Origin: Telopea speciosissima
Taxonomy: Eukaryota > Streptophyta > Magnoliopsida > Proteales > Proteaceae
Direction of reading: 5' to 3'
DNA: 64,000 nt
NCBI RefSeq assembly: GCF_018873765.1
Contig: NC_057916.1
Coordinates: forward strand, 10,930,001 to 10,994,000
This document shows, piece after piece, positions 27,244-39,807 of this stretch. The notes under the pieces were generated by a model that searched no databases, was not told where the DNA came from, and was given only the letters and a program-made list of their open reading frames with translations. A program made the position numbers and the translations under genes. Position 1 is the first letter of the stretch. Each line of letters begins with the position of its first letter.

Positions 27244-27324
27244 AGGTTCCACTAAATTTTAATCTCGGATTATAGGATTCAAAGTCCGATGTCCTAATCA
27301 TTCAACCAATTCAACTATGGAGAG
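27244..27324 (-). pseudogene. tRNA-Gln(TTG)-like relic
   Basis: The minus strand reads CCATAG...ATTAGGACATCGGACTTTGA, then ATCC...GGAACCT. This matches the anticodon arm of cytosolic tRNA-Gln (loop CTTTGAA, anticodon TTG) and its 3' acceptor end. The D arm is expanded, the T arm is eroded, and the 5' acceptor bases no longer pair well with the 3' side. Probably a decayed tRNA or tRNA-derived fragment, only 15 bp from tRNA-Ala copy 2. Confidence 0.45.
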
Positions 27325-28126
27325 ATTATTTCTAGGCTATTCGTCCATTTGGTTGTCAGGACTTCGATTCGGCTGTGTTCCACTGTGTGCTTTGTCCTGA
27401 AGTATTATAAATTCAACTATTTCATTATAATACATTACTTCTAGCACTATAAACCGTTGAACTCTTCCGGAGCAATAATCTAGTTACATGATGGTTGACA
27501 GGACAGGAAGAATATTTTCCTTCCCTTTGGTGGCAAGAGAACTAGAAGAAAAGAATAGAGAATTAAACAAATCCAAACGATGTTGCATGTTCTCCAAAAT
27601 TACGGGATTCAAAACTAAAGGAAAGTCTCCCCATTGACAACTGAAAACCCAAAAGTGGCCAAATATGTCACGGACTATCAAGTATTCTATCTAAATGGAG
27701 CTCATCTCTGCAGATATATATTAGTAGGACACTCTATGAAGTCCTTCTGTCCTGTCAAATACACGCAAATCACATGTAAAGATGAGCATTGAAGTCTCTG
27801 CTGATGCTGAAACATAACCCTCTCTGAACTGGTTAAGTTGCATTCTAGCTAATCTTTGTCAGTTTGATCCTCCGTGTTTTTGCCTCATCCAGGTTAAAGT
27901 TGCCAAGACTTCTAAGATACATTTCTATAGAAGAGGAATATAGTCACTCCTTAGTCCAGCATGAATTCCTACAAAGGCAATAAAAAGAAAATAGGGAACC
28001 ATAAATTTTGTTTCAAGTAATGCTTAAAGGGAAACACCTCCAGCCCCGTGCTGCCCAAGTTCAAATCTTTAATATGCTACAAAGGTATGTTCAGCAAGAA
28101 AGAGATCCGAACTTACTTACAGATCA

Positions 28127-31100
28127 TCACAACTCTTTATCACTATCGAGATGTGCTTTTGCTGCTGCTTTCTCTGCTTCTTCTAACACAAATGTTTTCA
28201 GAGACTCAACATCCCTAGAGCCTAATGATATGTAGCAAAAGAAAGTGAGGTCTATTAGTGGTTCATAAAAAGATGAAGGCATGCTTCCAAGGTATCTTCC
28301 TCTGAAAAGCAAATCTAGCACTAAACTCAAGTCCAAACTAGAGCCCACAAATTCTAGAAATTTTAGGGGAAAAGATGTGGATATAAACGGAAGCAAACCA
28401 TAAAGAGAGGAAAAGTAGTTTTGAACCCCAACAACAACCCCTCCCCCCCCTCCTACACACACAAACACTTGCACACACCAAAAAAGGGATCAAATGAGAA
28501 CATGCTTCTCAAATACAGATAAATGGCATAACAGGATCATGTATCCAACCTAAATTAGTTGACATAATGTTAGGTTGGGAATGTACACACACCGAAGATA
28601 AACATGTATCAACCGGAAAGATAAACTAAAGTCTAACAAAATCAACATAAATAAACCTTTTTGTCTAAATAAAAAATTAAAGAGAAGCTCAACAAATCTG
28701 GCCATGTTTGCAATAAAATTAACAGAACAAGGAAAGAAATTGGAAAGCCTATCCAGGTTCTGGAGGTACAACTAAGATCAACTCCAGCTCTTCTCAACTC
28801 TAATCTACTACAAGCTGTGTCATTCAATAAGGATAAACCCTATTTCTAAGGAATGTGTATGATCTACCAGTTTATGTACAGGGAGACTAAGACTTTATCG
28901 TGAAATAACTATCAGAACACCAACAAGAAACAATTGTGATGCAGAAAGATTCAAAGCAACATACAAACTCAGATGACCCAATCAATATCCTCCATTGCTT
29001 GACCTCTCTAAATAGAAAGATAATACTAAAAGTATCCCGATCACTCAAAAACTATCCCATATGGCTCCTCCTACCATGATACAATAACCCCACTAACCCA
29101 CCCCCCCCCCCTCTTAAAAGTGAGCCATTTTGACAAATCAAAGGTTAAGAAATTTTTTTTTTCTGGACGTGCTAGCATCAAACCTCTTCATTAGTGAACT
29201 ACGTAATAAAGGGGAGCATCAAACCTCTTTAACAGACTTTCCTTGTAATAATCTAGTCTAGCAGGTCCCTGAAAATGCTTAAGATATTATGATGTGAAAA
29301 TATGACTGATGACATGTCCAAGGCCCATAACCACAACAAGAGTAGAACATGGAAGTCAGAAAAGAAGGGACAAAGTCACAAGAGATTACAGCATCAGCAA
29401 AAATAAGAAGGCCTAAAGCCCAATACAAAGGGCATTGAAGCACCACCAGAAAGCTGAAGCATAGCACTTTAGAGGCCAATGACCACAACAAGGTTGAACC
29501 TCTTCATTAGTGAACTACGTAATAAGTTGGAGCATCTGGAAATCAGACAATTTCCAACAAACCTAACATGACCTTGGTTGATAGTTTGATACACTTTTAA
29601 GTTTATAATTCCTATAGACAGTAGAACTGAAACATGATAAGTAAAGAGATATTTTTTATGATGATGGAATATATCATGTGTCTGATAAATCAAAACCTTC
29701 AGAGATCATGATTTCATTGTTTATCCACCACCCCACCAGACACACATCTCACACAAACACAAACTTTATGCAGGGAGTGACAAATTAGGAGGTTGATATG
29801 GAAACAGCTAAGCCTGGCTCTTGAGATGGATCTTCCCATGTTCAGAAGACTCATTATGATGTGGGATGCAACTGGATCATTAGAACCAACCCAAGAACAA
29901 GAATGCTGGATCAAAGAGAGAGACTAGCAGTTGAAATATTTCTCAACCATAGGATAGATATTATCACTAAAATTGTAAATATTTTTTTTGAATAACTACA
30001 AATTGTAATTTTTTTATGCATAACTACAAATTGAAGTTTTAACATGAGAAAACCACAACTAGTTATATTTGATATAGTTCAGAAAATTTTCCCTAAGATA
30101 AGTACCCTCTTCATCAACCAGAAGCACTGCAGGCTGTCCTATGGGCCCAAAACTCTAGGCTCTTGAACTATGGTTCAAAATAATTCAAAGTAAGCTTTGC
30201 AACATTTTAATCACAGGTGGTACTTCCAGTAAAGTAATAAAGAGTTGAGGACACGCTGATAGGAGAAATTAGGCTTTAATTTGATAGGACTAAGTAATCC
30301 AACCAAGTAGGGTCTTATGATGAGGTTCCATTAGGTCTAATCCAAGGTCACAAAAAGAATGAACAGGGAAAGGGGTGGGGACAGAAAGTTACCTAAGGCT
30401 CTCTTGAATTTTAATAATGAGAGAATTTTCCATGACCTATGGGGCAGAACTATTTTTCTTAAATTTCCTTTGGTAAAATCAGCAACAGGACAACTTAAGA
30501 GCACCAATTTTACATTGTAACAGTATCGGATTAATATAACTGCTGGCAAACATTTAACTGAAGATTATTACGAGAAATTAGCCTGGATACACAGGATAGC
30601 CCAAAACCCATACTATTGATGTTTCGACCACAAGGTCAGGGTGAGAATTTGCGAAGGTGGCCCTTTCAAAGCCTTAAGAACCTTATTGAAAGAACATGGG
30701 CAAATGAATCTAAAACAGATATTTCACTAATGAGAAAAGGATAGAACTTTAAGTATTACATGTATCTTCCTCTTAAGAGGCTTATAAAAATCCCAAAGAG
30801 GAAGTACAATTTATCTCTTAAACCTCGCATGCACAATGCCCATCCCACACCCCCCCCCCCCAAAAAAAAAAAAAAGCCTCAAACATTGCCATTATTATAA
30901 ACACAATAACTTGAAGAGGACACTAATAGAATCAAATACTGTTAATCAAATGCAAATTATGGAATCAGCCGTCAGTTGTTGTCTCCTCATTGGAGATCAT
31001 ATATCAAGTAGATGTTTCATATAAAAAATATGACCAGGGGAAGGAAGAAAGATCCAAAAGGCAAGATTATCAGAATATCATAAATTTTACATAATGGGCT

Positions 31101-32762
31101 CCTATGGATACTGAAGAGGAAACTGATAACTACCAACTTGCATCCAAATACAGTTAAAAAATTACCCTGATATTTTGCAACTTCTTCTCCATCATAAAAG
31201 AGCTTAAATGTAGGATATGAATGGATGTCAACTTTGGTACAAACTGGTTTGCTTGTGGAGCAGTCAACTTGTCCTATCTCTATTGCATCTTCCCCATCCA
31301 TGGCCCTTCCTAGGTCCTCCCACAATGAACCCAAGTTCTTACTGAAACCAAAATTTGCTAGGATCAGTAGTCAAACAGAAGAAATAAATATTATACTATT
31401 TTGGATCTGTAAGGGATCAGACAGGAATGGAATTTTCACCAATGCTTACACCATGGAACACAGAATTGCACAAACCACAAAATATCCTTCTCCTTCACCT
31501 AAATAACATATAATAGAGCATTTAAAAAAATTAGAGAGATGTAGCATAAAAAAAGTTGCAGAAATGGAAACCAACAAGGTCATAATGCCAAAAAAACATT
31601 GATGCTTATTAACATATCCAAACAGAAATACTAGTAACATGTGATTATAATCCTTTCGAACTTTTTCGCAAGGAGTGATAAATCCTAGATGCCACCACCA
31701 TCAAAAGTGGAATAATCGGCAACAAAGGCATTGAACATTGACATACATTACCTCAATCAAGCACAAGTTAAATATAAAAATTTGGAGATAAATGCATTAA
31801 TAGAAGGAGATCTATAGCAGCATAAGAGTTTTGAGAGAGGGCTGCCATCAGACCATCACCCAATGTTAGCATTGTTTGGGATGAACTCAATCAATATAAT
31901 TAATTCTCACAACAGTAATTTCAAGTGCTGCCCCAGATTTGAACTATCTAGAGTGTTTAAGCAGATTGTAGAACCTATTCAATTTAAAAGACATTGTAAA
32001 ACTTAATAAGATTGACTTGCACTGTCTGCGTTATCACAGTAGATAGAATTAAAATTCTCACATCAATTATCTTAAGAGGTTTCTGTTGCCCACCATTTGA
32101 ACTATATAACAATTTCAAGCAGGTTGTAGAACCCTTTTCAAACTCGTAATAAGTTCTTAATTGACGAAATTGAATTACACTGTTTTGGATGAATTCAATC
32201 TACACAATCGAATTCTCACATTTGAACCATCAAGAATGCTGTAACAAGTCGTAGAACCTATCAAACCCCAAACAGATTATAAAGTAAATATGGAACTGAA
32301 TTGCACTTTTCTCATTTCTCAATTATCCCCAATCGACGGAATTTCATTCAGGCAGAAATGATTTCCAGAGACCGGCTAATTTTTGAACTATTCAGTGTGT
32401 CAAGCGGGTCGTAGAACTCATTCCATCCATAAAGCTACTTTGAACTATCCAGAAACAAATTTATGAGGGAATTACTCAATTTTCAGCGGCAAAAGCAAAA
32501 AAATTGTAGAACAAAAACGATTCTGTGAATGTAAATTTTTAAAAAAAAAAAAAAAAACCTAATTTCTATAGGAGATATAAACGAACAGATCTCTCGTATC
32601 AATTTAACAATAAATATATGAACAAGAGAAGAAAAACAACTTGAGCTCGGATATTACCTTGTCGGAGAAGGTATCCGGTGTTAGCGTTATAACTTCAGCT
32701 CTTGTAGCTGTAAATCCACACAGAGGTATAACAAGAGAGAAGAGAATAAGAATTCCTTTCAT
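28127..32762 (-). CDS. PDIL5-1: Protein disulfide isomerase-like 5-1 (PDIL5-1)
   Basis: Single-thioredoxin-domain member of the plant PDI family, a secretory-pathway thiol-disulfide oxidoreductase. Coding exons in transcription order: 32762-32658, 31498-31440, 31341-31166, 28221-28127; all GT-AG, phases agree, 144 residues (Arabidopsis PDIL5-1 is about 146). Exon 1 gives a signal peptide, MKGILILFSLVIPLCGFTAT, then RAEVITLTPDTFSDK. Exon 2 carries WFVQFCVPWCKHC with the CKHC redox centre split across the exon 2/3 junction. Exon 3 has EIGQVDCSTSKPVCTKVDIH and the cis-proline SYPTF. Exon 4 ends HLDSDKEL; DKEL resembles but is not a canonical KDEL signal. The last intron is 2.9 kb. A fold-back repeat starts 49 bp upstream of the ATG. 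Confidence 0.93.
29181..29525. repeat. Direct repeat of 29 bp in PDIL5-1 intron 3
   Basis: The 29-bp sequence beginning AACCTCTTCATTAGTGAACT is present exactly at 29181-29209 and 29497-29525, 316 bp apart; similarity continues weakly a further 10 bp (GGAGCATC). Probably a local duplication. Confidence 0.7.
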
Positions 32763-32810
32763 GGCGGTTACCTAAGTCTCTGATCTCTTTTTTTTTTGAT
32801 GTAGTACGAG

Positions 32811-32930
32811 GGATTTTTATCCGCTGCTGTAATTGCAGCGCTGCAGGTGCCATGTATGCATAACGGCCCCACATGGCACATGCAGCGCCGCACGATGAGT
32901 ACAAACAGTTACAGCAGCAGATAATAATCC
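32811..32930. mobile_element. 120-bp fold-back MITE-like element beside PDIL5-1
   Basis: The two ends are inverted copies: GGATTTTTATCCGCTGCTGTAA and the reverse complement of the right end, GGATTATTATCTGCTGCTGTAA. An inner arm (GCGCTGCAGGTGCCATGT against ACATGGCACATGCAGCGC) extends the palindrome around a loop near 32848. No convincing target duplication was found, so the superfamily is unassigned. It lies 49-168 bp upstream of the PDIL5-1 start codon, in the likely 5' UTR or core promoter. Confidence 0.7.
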
Positions 32931-33349
32931 ACCAGAAACATTACTCTTTTCTTTTTAGATCGAGAACTGATTTCCAAGGGCTGGTTGTGCTTCTTGCCTA
33001 AAAGAAAGTAAGCGAAAATGTTGATTTCCATCCATGGGCTTAAAACAGGGGATGTCAAAAGCTGCTTGCACCGGTAGGCCCGAACAATACTGATCAGTTA
33101 AACCTCCAAGTTGGATCGTTTGTAAATGGTCTCAGTGTCAAGCTAAGACCGATTATTATAACGACATTTACAATGATTATAATCTAATTTAGGCATTTCA
33201 AACGCAATAAGTGAAACACTGGGTACTTAAATTACAATTTGTCAAAACCTTAGGTACCTTAGGTGTCATTTATCCAAAGATTAATTACAACTTGATTAAT
33301 TTGAACATGATTAATAAGAAATGTTTCCGGTCTAGGTTATGAGGTCTGG

Positions 33350-34610
33350 ATTAGTCATGTGTCAAATTTTAAATTCATATTCAATCCAATACCTTTCATG
33401 TATGTCCATGCATCCCTATATATTGTGTGTTTTTTTTTTAATAAACTGATTTATAGATGATCAAATCATATACAACATAAAATTGATCTAAAACACAAAG
33501 CTCACGAAGCCAAAGAGTGGAATTTGGCTACTCTATCTTACATGAAATCGATAGGGCTTTCCTTGCCTGGCTATCAACAATCATATTGCTAATCCAAGAA
33601 ATACAAGAAAAAGTAAAGCTTTGAAATGATGACGCTAAAGTAATGATGTCTTCAATGATTGGAGCAATCTTAGAGGAATGGAACTTATTTCTAATTTATC
33701 GATTGAAGATATAATTTTCGCAATGTCTGATTCAACTAAGATGTGATCTAAACCAAGCTTTTGAGCATGAAGAAGCCCCAACCATGCATCCCTCTATATT
33801 GTCAACAATACATTTTTTGGTATGCAACCTTTATTTAGTTCTCTCTCTCTCTTTCTTTATTGCATATCTCTATGTAGTTCTCAACTTGATTTTGCCACTT
33901 CACCAACTCTGATTGGGATGAAACATAACACATGAACATCAGATCTCTATTTCCACAAAATTGCACCCCAGTTGATGCACCACATGTATACTAATTTAGA
34001 ATCCCATTTAATTAGAAAAAAGCTCATAACTCTTTACCATCTTAAGTTATTAGATGATTAAAATATTCTTATTTGTTATTTTTTGCCTATTTTTATGTAT
34101 GTTATATTTGATTTCACTGTTCGTGATTGCTATTTTATTGAGTTTTAAAAGTAAACTTCAGCATGAAATTTTAGCGAAAAAAAGAAAAATCTCACACGGT
34201 AAAATTTTTTCTATGCTGGCTTGCTTGGAGAGGTTTTCTATGCAAACCACCTATTTCTGTCATGTGGAACAATGATGTTGCGATTCTGACAACTATACAT
34301 ATATCTAGGGAATGGCCTAAATTATAGATCAAATTTCAAACTCAAATTTAATCAAATGCCTTTCATGTATGTCCTTGTATCCCTGTATATTGTCAGCGTT
34401 CATTTTTTGGCATGCAACTTTTCTGTAGTTCTCAATATTTTCAATACTTGATTTTGCCATTTGGTCAACTCTCATTGGGATTAAACATAAAATATGAATA
34501 TGAGACCCACCTGTCTACAAAATTACAGCCCAGCTAATGCACATGTATGCTAATTGCAAATCCCATTTAATTAGAAGATAGCTTATAACTCTTGACAATC
34601 TTGAGCAACA
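33350..34610. repeat. Two diverged direct units, the first split by a LINE
   Basis: Unit A (about 33350-33426 plus 33783-34045) and unit B (about 34318-34610) share a run of phrases in the same order: TTTCATGTATGTCC, ATTTTTTGG.ATGCAAC, TTGATTTTGCCA, CCCATTTAATTAGAA and a GCT.ATAACTCTT end. Unit A is interrupted by a LINE copy; unit B is not. Confidence 0.75.
33427..33782 (-). mobile_element. LINE 3' fragment with RNase H domain and 20-bp target duplication
   Basis: The minus-strand frame reads AQKLGLDHILVESDIAKIIS, then later DSQARKALSIS: the RNase H-like domain of an L1 ORF2, broken in frame. The 3' poly(A) is the T-run at 33430-33439 on the plus strand. Flanking 20-bp direct repeats at 33407-33426 and 33783-33802 (CATGCATCCC.TATATTGT) differ at one base. 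The copy is 356 bp, strongly 5'-truncated. Confidence 0.8.
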
Positions 34611-34639
34611 TAACAATTTAATTCAAGCTGATACCACCC

Positions 34640-36010
34640 CCTAAAAAAAAGGTTCATCTAAGTTGGGGTTTAAAAACCAGGAATTGGTATCTGGATCAGA
34701 TCGGAATTCGTCATAATCAGTTTAGAATAGGTGGGAATGGGTAGTAATCGGCCTAAACCCTAGTTTTCCTACAGGATCGGTTCGATTTGGATCAATCAAA
34801 ATTCGGATTCATCCGAATTTTCAAACCCAGATCCAAACCAAATAATAACCAGATTAATTGTAAACTAAAATTGGGACTGAGTTCCTTGTTCGGCTACATA
34901 GCGTATGCTAGTGCCTCTCTGTGTTTCTCTTTCCTCCCACAATAGGGGATAAAAATATCATTTCATAGGAAGTAGGAGAGAGATAGATACAGGGAGGCGC
35001 TAACATACGCCATGCAATCTGGCGACATTCTTTCTCCTAATAACATAATTAAGGGAAAAAGATCCCTGTCAGACTGCATGCAGCCTGCACCCAAACACGG
35101 GACCATGCGAAATGACCACTCTATCCTGTGAAATGAAAAAAATCTCACCCCCGTTGATGCCCTTGTCAGGTTGCGTGCAAGCTCCGCCTAGACACAAGAC
35201 CGCATGAAATGATCTTCCCCTCCCCTCACTCCCAAATGAAAAAACAATATCCTTGTTGATGCCCTTGTGTGTGCTTTCATTGCCTTCCACGTTTGTGCTA
35301 GGGCCACGGAGCCTGGTAATAATCTTCTGTCCAATAATTAAATATAAAACATATATAAAAAAAAAAAAGAAGCAAGTAACAGCTAAAATGATTCCTTTCA
35401 ATGGAATTTTAAACAGTGACATTCAATTAAAAATAGGTAAGCTCTTCCATTTTATATCAATTTAATTCCCTAAGTTAGTTACGGGAAATTGACCCTAAAA
35501 CAGAAAATCCCAAATACTTCCAATTGTGATCTTAAGTAGGACCTGGTAATCCTTAATTGTATAATAGAAAACTATCCATTTCAAACCAAACTACTTGGAC
35601 TTGGAAGGTCAGGTAAGTAGCTTCTCCCAACTCGCATCTCAACATAATATAATCAATAAAGATTAGCACATGGTTTTAGGTGAAGGGTTTCAATCTTAAC
35701 AAGTTGGTGAGGGGACTGTGCAACTCAATCCTTCTATGTTTCTTTTTCAACAGACGACTAAGTGAAGCAGTTGCTCGAAATGTTCAAAAGGGTTTTCACC
35801 ATGGATTTAAGGAATCGGTCTATTAGAATCGGAATCGGTGAGTCCAATTTTGATTAGTGTCGCTTTGGAATAGACAATCCATACATGGTTTCTAGAGTTC
35901 AGGTGGAATTTGGCCGATTCTGGCTGATCCGAAACAAATCGAATCAGAATTGACTGGAGCTGATTTGGATATGGATTCCTTGTTTTAAAACCCTGATATC
36001 CACCCCAATC
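34640..36010. other. Intergenic, degenerate repeat-rich
   Basis: Contains GATCGGAATTCG/GGATCGGTTCGATTTGG-like degenerate stretches near 34680-34850 and 35810-35990, of the same flavour as sequences at 25510-25680, 48490-48760 and 59200-59400. I cannot assign them to a family. No gene seen. Confidence 0.35.
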
Positions 36011-36013
36011 AGG

Positions 36014-36447
36014 TAAGGGTGTCATTCGGTTTGATTTAGGATATAATATGTAAAAATCGGTTTGGTTTAAGTTGGTTCGAAACGAGTAGATTTTAAAAAA
36101 CGAAAAATAAAAAACATATGGATTTGATTTCGGTTGGTTCAGTTCTTATTCTTTTTCATATATTTGGTCTAATATGGTTCTTATATTAAAGTTTTGTCCA
36201 ACCAATTAGCTTTTATTCAACTTTTTATACAGTTTTCGATTCAGGTTCGATTTTGGCTTTGTTTGGCTTTTTTCTGTTCGAACTTGGTTTTATTGCTTTT
36301 CAGTTGTATTCGGTTCAGTTAGGTTCAAATTAACAGTTAACCGAATCAAAATTCATTTTTCAAAAACAAAAGCGAACGGATCTTTTTCCCAATTTGATTT
36401 AGTTTTAAATGACCGGTTTTTATTCCAATTCTAAATTGACACCCTTA
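36014..36447. mobile_element. hAT-like non-autonomous element (TAAGGGTGTCA ends)
   Basis: A 434-bp segment with inverted ends TAAGGGTGTCA at both sides (right end TGACACCCTTA) and a GGTTTGGTTT/GGTTCG-rich interior. Such ends occur on common plant hAT-type MITEs. I found no clean 8-bp target duplication, so the class is tentative. It ends 425 bp before the IRX9 start codon. Confidence 0.5.
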
Positions 36448-36872
36448 CATCCAATCCAAAGATTTAAAAATCGGATCAGATCAGCCAATTCCTATCAATC
36501 CTGATTCCGTCCGACGTGGCTCGGACCGATCAACACGGAAATTACTGACTCACCGAACGAGTTGTTTTCCCATCTCAGTTCTCCCCCAAAATGAACATAA
36601 CCCCTAGTCCCCCCATTGAATTACTCAGTACCAATCATATAACCGTTGCCTCCCGCCCTTTTTAAAAAAAATACTATTAAGTAGCTTTCTCACAATCAAA
36701 ATATAACATTGCAGGGATCATTAACCCAAGTCCCCAACTCCTTTGATTCAATAATTCATCACAAGGAGCTAAGGAACAAGGTTAAAGCCCTGAGCTTCTT
36801 CCATGGAATATTGATTCCAGTATTAATTCTCTTGTATCTCTCTCTACCTTGGTTTCATTCGTTTTGAGGGAG

Positions 36873-39521
36873 ATGGGTTCTTTAGATAGATCAAAGAAAA
36901 GAGTTCAGCTATGGAAGAAAGCTGCTTTCCATTTTGGTTTTTGTTTCATTATGGGTTTCTTCACTGGTTTCACCCCTACCAGTAGAGCTTCAATTTTCTC
37001 TGCTCCTATTGCATCAAATCAATCCATCAAGAACCAGGAAGTTTCCCCCAAGGCTATTGAAATTTTAAAACCAGTAGCTACCAAAGAGGTGACCTTGAAT
37101 AGAAATTTAATGGTTAAAATTCAGGTGGTAGTTCCTGAAACTCCAGTGGCAGTTCAGAATAGTTCAGAAGATCAGCAAAATAAATCTCCAGTGAAAGAAG
37201 AAGAAGAAGAAGATGATGTAACATTGATTCCTAAAAAGGTTTTGATTGTTATTACGCCGACGACATCGAATGATCTGCTTCACGGAGCCTTACTGAGAAG
37301 AATGGCTACTACACTGAAACTGGTTCCTCCACCTCTGCTTTGGATTGTTGTGGAAGCTCATTCAGACTCAACAGAGATATCAGAGATATTGAGGAACACA
37401 GGAGTCATGTACAGACACTTGGTTTTCAAGGAGAAATTCACAGACCCAGAAGCTGAATTGGATCATCAGAGGAATATTGCACTGAATCTAATAGAATATC
37501 ATCGACTCGATGGGATTGTTCACTTCGCCGGGCTTTCTAACTATTATGATCTTGATTTCTTTGAAGAAATCAGAGAAACTGAGTATGAACTTTCTTCTCT
37601 CTTATTTGATTTCCAAATTTATAAATTTTTGAATATTCTAATTTTCCTTCTCTGCAGAAAAAGTATACACTTTGCTTTACTATAAAACAGAACACAGCAC
37701 ACACCATTGAAGTTTGGGATCTGTGTTCCTAGATGATTCTGTCTGTTAAGGTTATAAAATTAAAACCCATTTGCTTTGAATGTCTAAAACTACACATTTA
37801 ATCCTGCTTCCCACCATTGCAAAGTACTAAAGTTAGTCAACTTTTCAGGTCTTTTTTGGGGGGCCTGGGGGTTTAATTGTTTCATGTATAGTAGTCAATT
37901 GTACACAAGTTCTTGTTGAAATTAATCCTTCTCCCCTCTTATTTAGAGGTTCAATCAGAAACATTTGATCTAAGAAAAGAACCCCATTGAGGTTAGAGCA
38001 TGATCAGATTTTTGGTCATCTTTAATCACTAATCAGAACCAAAGACTAGTACTGAAAGTTAAAAATAATTCCCCCTTATCAATTTATTAACTTGGAGAAG
38101 TTGCAGGGTTTTCGGGGCATGGCCGATTGCTTCGGTATCTGGAAACAGGAAGAGGGTGGTGATCGAAGGCCCTGTATGCGATTCTTCGCGAGTTATAGGG
38201 TGGCAAATATGGGGCATGAACAAACATGATCAGGATCTGGTGAAACCAATTCATATTTCAAGTTTTGCATTCAACAGTTCTGTTCTCTGGGATCCTGAGA
38301 GATGGGGCCGTCCTTCATCTGTTCAAGACATCACACAGGTCTTAACTCTCAAATACTCATTGCATTAATATCTTTAGTTGCTTTTGATATGCATTATTGG
38401 AATAGATTTTGGGTCTAGAACACATTTTGAAACCCAATTCTTTTCTATTTTTTCGCTTCAAAATGCCTTCTGGACCCACACAAATACTTGTTATCCAACA
38501 ATGGTGCATTTAAGTATTTAAAAGCTTGTGCTCATCAAGGTTAGGTAGTATAAGAATCAGATCTCAATGATGAAGCCCAGAAGAATATGTAAACACATGT
38601 AATCATACCATCACTTTGGATTGCAGAATCAGATTCCCTCCTCCTTTTAACATGAACTGTAATCCCATGGAATCAAAGTGGCCCCATTTAGCTAAGCATT
38701 AGGTAATGCTTCAAATTATATAGCATAGATTTGTTAGAAAGTTTAATTTGGCCAACCCCGCCAACAACTTTCATAATTGATTTTGAAGTAAAACAAAATT
38801 AGTTGGCAGGTATGATTAGGGCCATTTACTTGCAGATCATAATGAAATTCAGTTTAGTTCTTGTTCCACTCATACTTATCTGATGGAGAAACAGGTTCTG
38901 GAATTTATACATGAAACAGAAACAAGAAACACCCTTTGAATCTAAACATGAAGACTGTGTTTGATATATATTCTTGGAAAGGATTTTGGGTCTAGAATGC
39001 ATTGTGAAGCAACAAAATAAGGTTTTAGAATGCATTCTAGACCCAGAATCTATTCCAAGAATACATACCAAACACAGTCGAAATGTCCAGAAACTGCTTT
39101 ACACATGACATGTACGTGTAATCCCCTTATTGGGTTGTCATACATAGATTAACATTAATATTATGGGTCCGATGGCTTTGATACCATGTTGAAGTGTCTA
39201 ATCCTAAAATCTTAAGCTGTTAAGTAGAGAGACCCAACTGATATATGAAGACATCTAAGGTCTTAGAGTTTTTCAATGTTGGATATATAATTCTCGACAA
39301 AGGAAATGGTTCAGCTTCAACTGACTATTTACTTGTGTAACATGTAGAACTCGATGAAATTCGTCCAACAAGTGGTTCTTGAAGATGAAAGCAAGTTGAA
39401 GGGAATCCCAAAAGGAGACTGCTCTAAAATTATGCTTTGGAATGTCCACATACCAAGAAGGCAGATTATGACTTATCACTCATCTCCAGTCACTCCACCA
39501 AATAGCAAACACAGATGGTAG
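36873..39521 (+). CDS. IRX9: IRX9-like xylan glycosyltransferase (GT43)
   Basis: GT43 family, Golgi type II membrane protein required for elongation of the beta-1,4-xylan backbone in secondary walls. Coding exons: 36873-37582, 38107-38338, 39348-39521; phases agree, giving 371 residues (Arabidopsis IRX9 about 351). The start is the ATG of MGSLDRSKKRVQLWKKAAFH, matching the family N-terminus, rather than an in-frame ATG 24 bp upstream. A membrane anchor (FGFCFIMGFFTGF) spans about residues 20-34, then an acidic stem. The catalytic-type domain includes RMATTLKLVPPPLLWIVVEA, ELDHQRNIALNLIEYH, HFAGLSNYYDLDFF, and ISSFAFNSSVLWDPERWGR in exon 2. Exon 3 carries KFVQQVVLEDESKLKGIP and CSKIMLW. No frame damage seen. 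Confidence 0.94.
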
Positions 39522-39653
39522 GAGAATGAAGAAATAAGGGAGAAGGAGTAATTTGGTGTTTGAGAGTTTTTATTTTTTTTGGGAGCAATATATCTTCTAT
39601 TTTTATTTTATATATTTTATTGTTATTTTATAGATTTTAATTTGGCAAAAGGT

Positions 39654-39798
39654 TTTGTACACGGTTGTGTATGGTGCACGACCGTACTATCAACCATTGA
39701 ATGGGGATGAGAAGTCGTGTATTTTACACAGTCATGCTCATCTAATGGTTGAAAGGATGACCGTGTATCATACACAATCGTGTACAAAAACCTGTCCC
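39654..39798. mobile_element. 145-bp MITE with Pack-MULE-type ends
   Basis: Inverted ends AAAGGTTTTGTACACGGTTG (left, from 39658) and, reversed from the right, AGGTTTTTGTACACGATTGT, nearly the same word as the Pack-MULE at 14540. It is bounded by a perfect 9-bp target duplication TTTTAATTT (39645-39653 and 39799-39807). No coding content. A Mutator-like MITE just beyond the IRX9 stop codon, likely within or after its 3' UTR. Confidence 0.85.
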
Positions 39799-39807
39799 TT
39801 TTAATTT

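Noticed and set aside
27110-27301. Minus-strand ORF reading AQMVERSLSMREVRGSIP
   Set aside because: This is the translation of tRNA-Ala, a well-known false protein.
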